Below, piece after piece: positions 58,415-64,000 of a stretch of 64,000 nucleotides of DNA; positions within the stretch are counted from its first letter, which is position 1; each line of letters begins with the position of its first letter. Source of the stretch: Paenibacillus sp. HGH0039 (GTDB lineage Bacteria; Bacillota; Bacilli; Paenibacillales; NBRC-103111); contig NZ_KE150412.1 of the NCBI RefSeq assembly GCF_000411255.1, forward strand, positions 2,644,232-2,708,231, in the 5' to 3' direction. Made by a program: the position numbers and the translations under genes. The notes under the pieces were generated by a model. It did not search any database and was not told where the DNA came from. It saw only the letters and a list, made by a program, of their open reading frames with translations.

Positions 58415-59182
58415 ATGAACATCCGTAAAACCCTGGCGTCTTTTCTGCTTATAACCGGAATCGTCTGCTTCTTTCTGGTAAACGAGCCGGAGTCGGCTTA
58501 CGCCATGCATATCATGGAGGGCTTTTTGCCGCCCTTCTGGGCCTTATTCTGGTGGGTGGTCTTCCTGCCATTCTTCATCCTGGGCGTCCGCGCTCTGATC
58601 CGAATTACAAAAGAAACGCCGGAGCTCAAGCTAATGCTGGGTCTAGCCGGAGCCTTTACGTTCGTCCTGTCCGCCCTGAAAATCCCTTCGGTTACGGGAA
58701 GCAGCTCCCACCCGACGGGTACCGGACTCGGAGCCATCCTGTTCGGACCGCTTCCCATGAGCGTCCTCGGCTCCGTTGTCCTTCTCTTTCAGGCTCTTCT
58801 CCTCGCCCACGGCGGGCTTACGACACTAGGCGCCAACGCATTCTCGATGGCCGTTGCGGGACCGTTTGTCGGCTATGCCGTGTACAAACTCATGATCAAA
58901 TCGACGGGCAGGCAGAAGCTCTCCGTCTTTACGGGCGCCGCGCTCGCCGATCTGACCACCTATCTGGTCACCTCCGTGCAGCTGGCGGTGGCATTTCCCG
59001 CAGCCGACGGGGGCATGCTCGCGTCTTTTGCCAAGTTTGCGGGTATTTTCGCCGTCACCCAAATTCCGCTCGCGATCAGCGAAGGGCTGCTCACCGTGCT
59101 GGTTCTGGGCTGGCTGCAAGCCTATACGCCGCATGAAATTTCCGCTCTGCAGCGCAATTTGAAGGGAGCTGACCGTTCGTGA
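58415..59182 (+). CDS. cbiM: Cobalt ECF transporter substrate-specific component CbiM
   Basis: A 255-residue membrane protein that binds cobalt as the S component of an energy-coupling-factor importer. A cleavable N-terminal signal ([17 protein letters not shown]) is followed by [17 protein letters not shown], whose Met-His start is the metal-binding N terminus of the mature family protein. [18 protein letters not shown] near residue 105 is the second conserved stretch. AAGGAGG precedes the ATG; frames further upstream overlap the leader. It is the first gene under the cobalamin riboswitch, so cobalt uptake falls when B12 is sufficient. Confidence 0.95.
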   Translation: MNIRKTLASFLLITGIVCFFLVNEPESAYAMHIMEGFLPPFWALFWWVVFLPFFILGVRALIRITKETPELKLMLGLAGAFTFVLSALKIPSVTGSSSHPTGTGLGAILFGPLPMSVLGSVVLLFQALLLAHGGLTTLGANAFSMAVAGPFVGYAVYKLMIKSTGRQKLSVFTGAALADLTTYLVTSVQLAVAFPAADGGMLASFAKFAGIFAVTQIPLAISEGLLTVLVLGWLQAYTPHEISALQRNLKGADRS

Positions 59183-59466
59183 AAACGTGGAAGAAGAATG
59201 TCTGGATTCTGGTCGTGGTCGTCCTGCTTGCCGTGCTGCCGCTCATTTTCGTTAAAGGAGAGTTCGGAGGAGCGGACGGAGCCGCGGAGGAAGCGATTCA
59301 GGAAATCGCTCCGACTTACGAGCCTTGGTTCGCGTCGCTGATGGAGCCTCCGGCTGAAACCGAAAGCATGCTTTTCGCGCTGCAAGCCGCGCTCGGAGCC
59401 GGGTTTATCGGGTATGTGATCGGCCTGTATAAGGGGAAAGCCTCCAAACCGAAGCCCAAAGCATGA
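59179..59466 (+). CDS. cbiN: Cobalt transporter accessory protein CbiN
   Basis: A 95-residue protein with two membrane helices: one near the N terminus ([18 protein letters not shown]) and one near residues 65-85 ([20 protein letters not shown]). Between them is the short extracytoplasmic loop with [22 protein letters not shown], typical of CbiN. CbiN stabilises CbiM and stimulates cobalt transport. It starts with GTG, overlapping the cbiM stop by four bases. Confidence 0.94.
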   Translation: MKTWKKNVWILVVVVLLAVLPLIFVKGEFGGADGAAEEAIQEIAPTYEPWFASLMEPPAETESMLFALQAALGAGFIGYVIGLYKGKASKPKPKA

Positions 59467-60272
59467 TGCTCAAGCGGATCGACACGATTTCCTATGCCAA
59501 TGCTTTCCGGGGAATCTCCCCCGTCTGGAAATGCGGATTTGCCGGCTGTCTCTTTATCCTGTCCTATGCCGGCGCTCCGCCCGTTCAAGCGGCCGTTTTC
59601 GGATGGATGACGCTTTGGACCCTGCTTTACGCACGTGTCCCGGGCAAGCTTTACTGGCTCGTATACGGCGGCTCGCTGCTGTTCTTCGCGGCCAGCCTGC
59701 CTGCTCTCCTGCTGGAATTCGGAAGAAATACAGGGACCGGGGTTCCCCTTTCTACGGGATGGATCATCGGAACGGCCGGTCCGTGGACCGTTTACGTCAC
59801 GGGAGAATCTTTATCCCGCACAGCGGGGCTGTTTATGCGGGTCTCCGCCTGCCTCGCTTGTCTGCAATTTGTATTGTTCACGACGCCCTTGCTGGAAATT
59901 CTTCAGGTGATGAAAAAAATCCGCGTTCCTCAGATCGTGATTGAGCTGACCCTGATTATGTACCGCTTTATTTTTTTGCTCGCCGATACGGCTCACGCTA
60001 TGCGGACCGCCCAGCGCTGCCGGGGCGGACAGAACGGATTCGCAGGCGGGTTGCGCGATACCGCTCTGCTGATCGTTCATCTGTTCGGCCGGACGATGCA
60101 GCGTTACCGCGGTCTGGCCTACGGGCTAACCTCCCGCGGCTTCACGGAACGGATCGAACTTGCCCCCTATGAAGCGGCCCCCGTTCCGCCTCGCTACAAA
60201 GCCGAAGGCGTGACCGGGATCTTTATGCTGACGGCAGCACAGATTTGGCTGAAATGGAGGGGATTCGCATGA
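59463..60272 (+). CDS. cbiQ: Cobalt ECF transporter transmembrane component CbiQ
   Basis: A 269-residue EcfT-type protein with about five to six helices. The two coupling motifs of the family are visible as AQRCRGG (after MRTAQ, near residue 185) and GLTSRGF (near residue 220), the short Ala-Arg-Gly helices that touch the ATPase. It starts with ATG overlapping the cbiN stop and ends by overlapping cbiO by four bases, so the operon is translationally coupled. Confidence 0.94.
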   Translation: MMLKRIDTISYANAFRGISPVWKCGFAGCLFILSYAGAPPVQAAVFGWMTLWTLLYARVPGKLYWLVYGGSLLFFAASLPALLLEFGRNTGTGVPLSTGWIIGTAGPWTVYVTGESLSRTAGLFMRVSACLACLQFVLFTTPLLEILQVMKKIRVPQIVIELTLIMYRFIFLLADTAHAMRTAQRCRGGQNGFAGGLRDTALLIVHLFGRTMQRYRGLAYGLTSRGFTERIELAPYEAAPVPPRYKAEGVTGIFMLTAAQIWLKWRGFA

Positions 60273-61123
60273 ATCCGATCATGGAACTGGCGGACGTCGT
60301 CTACAGCTATCCCGGCACCGGAAAAAAGGCCCTGGCCGGACTCAGTCTCACGATTCCGTCCGGCCGGAACATCGCGCTTTGCGGACACAACGGCTCCGGC
60401 AAATCGACCTTTTTCCTGCATGCCGTCGGCATTCACCGGCCGCAATCGGGGACCGTGCACTGGAAGGGCGCCCCTGTGTCTTACAAGCGCCAGGATCTGC
60501 AGGAGCTGCGCAGGCAGATAGGACTCGTGTTCCAGGACCCCGAGCAGCAGCTCATTCTCGGTACGCCGTACGAAGACGTCTCCTACGGCTTGCGGAACGC
60601 CGGCGTTTCCGAGCCCGAAATCCGCGCCCGGACCGAAGCCGTACTGGAGAGAATGGGCCTGGAGCAGCTCGCCCATACCCCTATCCATCACCTGAGCCTC
60701 GGGCAGAAGAAACGCGTCACCCTGGCCGGCGTTCTCGTGCTGGAACCGAGCTTGCTGCTGCTCGACGAGCCGACGGCGTATCTCGACCGCGCGTCGGAGC
60801 GGCTTCTGCTGGATGAGCTGGCGGACATCCGGCAGAGCGGCGTCACCGTGGTCATGGCGACCCACGACATGGACCTGGCCTACACGTGGGCGGACGAAGT
60901 CCTGGTCATGGACCAGGGAGCCTGTCTGCTGCAGGGGACGCCCGGGCGGGTTTTCGCGGAGACGGACACCATCGAACGCATCGGTCTGGAGCTGCCCATG
61001 CTCCTCCGGCTGTGGCGCTCCCTCCCCCGCGCGCTGCGGGAAGGCATCGACCCTCCGAGGAGCGCCGACGCCTTCGGGGAGCTGCTCGCGGCCCGGCTTC
61101 AAGCGGCGGCCGCGAAGAGCTAG
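60269..61123 (+). CDS. cbiO: Cobalt ECF transporter ATPase CbiO
   Basis: A 284-residue ECF-type ATPase. Walker A is GHNGSGKST, the Q-loop is in GLVFQDPEQQLILGT, the signature LSLGQKKRV and Walker B LLLLDEPTAYLD, with the switch His in MATHDMDLAYTWAD. The ATG at 60269 has GGAGGGG six bases before it; a frame eight codons upstream is longer but lacks a site. The single ATPase gene implies a CbiO homodimer driving CbiMNQ. Confidence 0.94.
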   Translation: MNPIMELADVVYSYPGTGKKALAGLSLTIPSGRNIALCGHNGSGKSTFFLHAVGIHRPQSGTVHWKGAPVSYKRQDLQELRRQIGLVFQDPEQQLILGTPYEDVSYGLRNAGVSEPEIRARTEAVLERMGLEQLAHTPIHHLSLGQKKRVTLAGVLVLEPSLLLLDEPTAYLDRASERLLLDELADIRQSGVTVVMATHDMDLAYTWADEVLVMDQGACLLQGTPGRVFAETDTIERIGLELPMLLRLWRSLPRALREGIDPPRSADAFGELLAARLQAAAAKS

Positions 61124-61136
61124 GCGCTTGAAGCCC

Positions 61137-61186
61137 ACACAAAGAAAGCAGGTCAGGAATTTCTCCTGGACCTGCTTTCTTTGTGT
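61137..61186. terminator. Terminator between cbiO and glnS
   Basis: ACAAAGAAAGCAGGTC pairs perfectly with GACCTGCTTTCTTTGT. The two operons run toward it, so it can end both, though the T-run is interrupted. Confidence 0.9.
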
Positions 61187-61266
61187 TAAGCGGCGAACTC
61201 GGACGGACAGAGCCCGCTCGCGGAGCCAAACCCGGCAAACCCGGGCCCGTCTGTTGTTCCCGCTTT

Positions 61267-62949
61267 TTAAGCTTGCTTGATATCGAAAGAGCTTTTCAGC
61301 GATACGGTCAGATTGAAGACCAGATGATCTTTCGTGGACGCTTTAGGGTCCACATTGAAGTACCCGTGGCGGAAGAATTGGAACTTGTCGTTACCCTCGG
61401 CATCCTTCATGTTCTCCTCCACAAATCCGCTCAGGACCTCCAGAGAATTCGGATTAATCCGGTCGAGGAACGTGCTTCCTTCTTCCTTCTCCTCCTGCTC
61501 CGGCAGGACCAGCGGCTCGTAGAGCCGGAACTCGGCCGGCACGGCGCGGCTCGCTTCCACCCAGTGGATCGTTCCCTTCACTTTGCGGCCGGTAAACCCG
61601 CTTCCGCTCTTCGTTTCGGGATCGTAGGTGCAGCGGAGCTCGATCACGTTACCCGCTTCATCCTTAACCGCTTCTTCGCATTTGATGAAGTAGGCGTGCT
61701 TCAGACGCACTTCGTTGCCGGGAAATAAGCGGAAATATTTGCTCGGCGGATTTTCCATGAAATCGTCCTGCTCGATATAAATCTCCCGTGAAAACGGAAT
61801 TTGGCGGACTCCCATCTCCAGGTTCTCCGAGTTGATTTCCGCATCCAGCATTTCCACCTGGCCTTCGGGATAATTCGTAATAACCACCTTCAGCGGTTTT
61901 AGAATGCCCATCGTGCGCGGAGCCTTCAATTTTAAATCTTCCCGGATAAAATGATCCAGGTATTTCACATCGACCGTGCTGTCGCTCTTCGTCACGCCGA
62001 TTTCACGGCAGAAATTGCGGATAGATTCCGGCGTAAAGCCCCGGCGGCGCAAGCCCGACACCGTCGGCATGCGGGGATCGTCCCAGCCGTCCACAACCCC
62101 TTCGTCCACCATCTGCTTCAGGTAGCGTTTGCCCATGATCGTATCCGTCAGCTTCAGCTTGGCAAATTCGTATTGATGCGGCACATGTTCCGTTTCGCAT
62201 TCCTGGATGACCCAGTCGTACAGCGGACGCTGGTCCTCGAACTCCAGGGTACAGATGGAGTGGGTAACCGCTTCGTAGGCATCCTCCAGCGGATGCGCGA
62301 AAGCATACATCGGATAGATGCACCAGGCATCTCCCGTGCGGTGGTGGTGCGCATGCGAAATGCGGTAAATGACCGGATCGCGCAGATTGATATTCGGCGA
62401 AGCCATGTTGATTTTCGCACGGAGGACCATTTCCCCGTCCTTAAACTCGCCTTTGCGCATGCGCTCGAACAAATCCAGGCTTTCTTCCGCCGGACGGTCC
62501 CGGTACGGGCTCTCCTTGCCCGGCTCCGTAAGCGTTCCGCGGCCTTCGCGGATTTGATCCGCATTAAGCTGGCACACGTACGCTTTTCCTTTGCGGATCA
62601 GAAACTGCGCTTTTTCGTACATAAAGTCGAAATAATCGGAAGCGAAAAAGAGGCCGTCCCATTCGAAGCCCAGCCACTGCACGTCTTCCTTGATCGCTCT
62701 GACGAACTCCTCGTCTTCCTTAGCCGGATTCGTATCGTCGAAACGCAGGTTCGTCTTACCGTTGAATTCGTCCGCAAGCTCGAAATTCAGGCAGATCGAC
62801 TTGGCGTGCCCGATATGCAGATACCCGTTCGGTTCGGGCGGAAAACGCGTGACGACCGTATCCACACGGCCTTCGTTAAGATCTTCGATCACGATGTTTT
62901 TAATGAAATTGGTGTTGGTTGTATTTGTTGTGACGCTTTTGTTCTCCAT
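61267..62949 (-). CDS. glnS: Glutaminyl-tRNA synthetase
   Basis: A 560-residue class I synthetase that charges glutamine onto its tRNA. The HIGH motif lies in [20 protein letters not shown], with the [15 protein letters not shown] form typical of GlnRS rather than GluRS. The second motif reads [11 protein letters not shown] in place of the usual VMSKR. A C-terminal anticodon-binding beta-barrel of about 200 residues follows (for example [27 protein letters not shown]), so it is not a truncated form. The ATG at 62949 has AAAGGTTGA upstream; the longer frame to 63078 adds 43 residues with no counterpart. Many Bacillus use the GatCAB amidotransferase instead, so a GlnRS here is informative for lineage. 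Confidence 0.93.
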   Translation of the reverse strand: MENKSVTTNTTNTNFIKNIVIEDLNEGRVDTVVTRFPPEPNGYLHIGHAKSICLNFELADEFNGKTNLRFDDTNPAKEDEEFVRAIKEDVQWLGFEWDGLFFASDYFDFMYEKAQFLIRKGKAYVCQLNADQIREGRGTLTEPGKESPYRDRPAEESLDLFERMRKGEFKDGEMVLRAKINMASPNINLRDPVIYRISHAHHHRTGDAWCIYPMYAFAHPLEDAYEAVTHSICTLEFEDQRPLYDWVIQECETEHVPHQYEFAKLKLTDTIMGKRYLKQMVDEGVVDGWDDPRMPTVSGLRRRGFTPESIRNFCREIGVTKSDSTVDVKYLDHFIREDLKLKAPRTMGILKPLKVVITNYPEGQVEMLDAEINSENLEMGVRQIPFSREIYIEQDDFMENPPSKYFRLFPGNEVRLKHAYFIKCEEAVKDEAGNVIELRCTYDPETKSGSGFTGRKVKGTIHWVEASRAVPAEFRLYEPLVLPEQEEKEEGSTFLDRINPNSLEVLSGFVEENMKDAEGNDKFQFFRHGYFNVDPKASTKDHLVFNLTVSLKSSFDIKQA

Positions 62950-63012
62950 CCGGATCAACCTTTCTTTCTTATCGGAAATCGCTGCCGCAGTCCAATTCGG
63001 TATTTGTATTCC

Positions 63013-63041
63013 ATCATACCCATAACAAACGGAGAGTTCAA
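63013..63041 (-). promoter_or_regulatory. glnS promoter
   Basis: On the minus strand TTGAAC and TATGAT are separated by 17 bases. The leader before glnS is only about 55 bases, too short for a T-box. In 63042-63251 I see nothing else clear. Confidence 0.8.
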
Positions 63042-63251
63042 CCTGCAAAAGACGATCGGCGCCCCGAAAAGCCCCCAACCTTTTCCTGCCTTTCGCGTCT
63101 TCCTCACTCTTTATTCCCTCTTATGACCGTTCCCGCGTAAAATTCCCCGTTTTTCCTTTGCCGACCCGTATAGCCTGACGACACCTTAAATATCGCTTCC
63201 CCTTAAAAATGCCGCCGGTGCCGCCCCGGCTTCCCGCAGTGCCCAAGAACC

Positions 63252-63285
63252 AAAAAACCGCCACGGGCCGAAGCCCGAGACGGTT
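63252..63285 (-). terminator. Terminator of the SLH gene at the window edge
   Basis: ACCG..ACGGGC CGAA GCCCG..CGGT forms a stem, followed on the minus strand by six T residues. Confidence 0.85.
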
Positions 63286-63343
63286 CTAATAGGAAGTTGC
63301 AGGGTGTTATTAACAGCACATTCAACGTTCAGTATGTGAAAAA

Positions 63344-64000
63344 TCAGTACTCGCTCGCGCTCAGCTTGTAAATCACGCTTGCGGATTCCGCCCTCGTGGC
63401 GCCGTTCAACGGCTTGAAGGTGCCGTCTTCATAGCCGTCGATCAGACCGAGCCCGGCGGCCTTCCGCATATACGGCACCGCCCAGGTCCCCGCCGTGCCT
63501 TCGTCGGCGAAAGAAGCCGTCTTCGGCACGGGAAGCTCGTCCGGCGCTATGCCGCTGCCGTAAGCGAAGGCGCGAACCAGCATGGCGGCCATCTGCTCAC
63601 GCGTGATGGGCTCGTCCGGCATGAAGCGGTCGTCCGTGACGCCGGAGACGAGCCCCGCGCTGTAGGAGCGGGCGACGACATCGGCGTACCAAGCGCCCTT
63701 CGCGACGTCACGGAACTGCTGCTTGCCGTCCGCAGCCGCCGGAAGCTGCAGCAGGCGGGCCAGCATCGCCGCGAACTGGGCCCGTGTCACGCCCGCCTGA
63801 GGAACGAAGCGGCTGGCGTCCATGCCGTCCACGATCTGCCGGGCGGCGAGAACTTCCACGGGTCGTTTCGCCCAGTGGGTGCTCATATCGGCGAACGTGC
63901 GGTCGACCGCGAAGACAGCCGCGTACGAGGAGCCGTCGACGGCAAACGTCATGCTGCCCTCGTTTTGGGCCCCCTTCACATACTTCCACTCAGAATCGTC
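63344..64000 (-). CDS. SLH-domain protein, 3' part only
   Basis: The reading frame is open through the right window edge, so only the last 218 residues or so are seen. The visible part begins in a beta-rich end (FAVDGSSYAAVFAV) of the kind that precedes SLH modules. Three SLH modules follow: FADMSTHWAKRPVEVLAARQ, then FRDVAKGAWYADVVARSYSA, then FADEGTAGTWAVPYMRKAAG, each ending in an ITREQMAAMLVRAF-type helix. The protein is thus wall-anchored at its C terminus. An in-frame GTG at 63979 is only an internal codon. The upstream function cannot be read. Confidence 0.88.
   Translation of the reverse strand, partial: DDSEWKYVKGAQNEGSMTFAVDGSSYAAVFAVDRTFADMSTHWAKRPVEVLAARQIVDGMDASRFVPQAGVTRAQFAAMLARLLQLPAAADGKQQFRDVAKGAWYADVVARSYSAGLVSGVTDDRFMPDEPITREQMAAMLVRAFAYGSGIAPDELPVPKTASFADEGTAGTWAVPYMRKAAGLGLIDGYEDGTFKPLNGATRAESASVIYKLSASEY

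Noticed and set aside
63344-63979. Complete 211-residue SLH protein starting at 63979
   Set aside because: The frame stays open to base 64000 and the GTG has no ribosome site; it is the end of a longer protein.
1-64000. CRISPR array, prophage or insertion sequence
   Set aside because: No regularly spaced repeats, transposase, integrase or phage structural gene motifs were seen in any frame.

Overview
The window looks like chromosomal DNA of a spore-forming, GC-rich member of the Paenibacillaceae (Paenibacillus or a near relative). The evidence is three S-layer-homology (SLH) proteins, a CotD-like coat protein, Bacillus-type nucleoside uptake and BmrCD-type ABC genes, strong AGGAGG-type ribosome sites, frequent TTG and GTG starts, and a true glutaminyl-tRNA synthetase, which many Bacillus lack. 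I see no tRNA, rRNA, CRISPR array, transposase or phage gene. Most of the window is dense, ordinary chromosome closed by Rho-independent terminators.

Layout. 0-5.2 kb: Leloir galactose operon galK-galE-galT with a divergent AraC-type activator. 5.3-9.5 kb: an unusual five-gene operon made of an Lgt-like protein with altered active-site motifs, a radical-SAM enzyme of the MJ0619/tetraether-synthase type, and three unrecognised membrane or secreted proteins. 9.6-14.4 kb: nucleoside ABC importer nupNOPQ. 14.6-24.3 kb: threonine deaminase, a large RND exporter, a YcdB-SLH wall protein, UV endonuclease UvsE, an azoreductase and a small membrane protein. 24.6-29.0 kb: heterodimeric multidrug ABC exporter bmrC-bmrD behind a promoter, a 32-codon leader ORF and an attenuator-like terminator. 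29.0-31.5 kb: cytochrome bd-type oxidase. 31.7-34.0 kb: an AT-richer three-gene operon of exported proteins (orphan siderophore-binding-like protein, Cys/His peptidase-like protein, unknown).

34.2-39.4 kb: a small helical protein, a sodium symporter, and an iron-siderophore permease/ATPase operon with a perfect Fur box. 39.4-48.9 kb: ROK sugar kinase, HtrA-type protease with a long C-terminal extension, a LysM-(Pro-Gly)-coiled-coil protein, a 1416-residue SLH/Ig-repeat protein and a DUF72 protein. 49.2-54.7 kb: CotD-like protein, DUF445, UPF0173 hydrolase, and a YeiH-like exporter divergent from its LysR regulator. 55.0-61.1 kb: phospholipase-D-like enzyme, YraQ permease, then a cobalamin riboswitch controlling the cobalt importer cbiMNQO. 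61.3-64.0 kb: glnS and the 3' end of another SLH protein, cut by the window edge.

The strongest candidates for something new are the Lgt-like/radical-SAM membrane operon (5.3-9.5 kb), the bmrCD leader-peptide attenuator (28.7-29.0 kb), and the AT-rich exported-protein operon (31.7-34.0 kb). All functional statements rest on reading motifs by eye; no database search was run.
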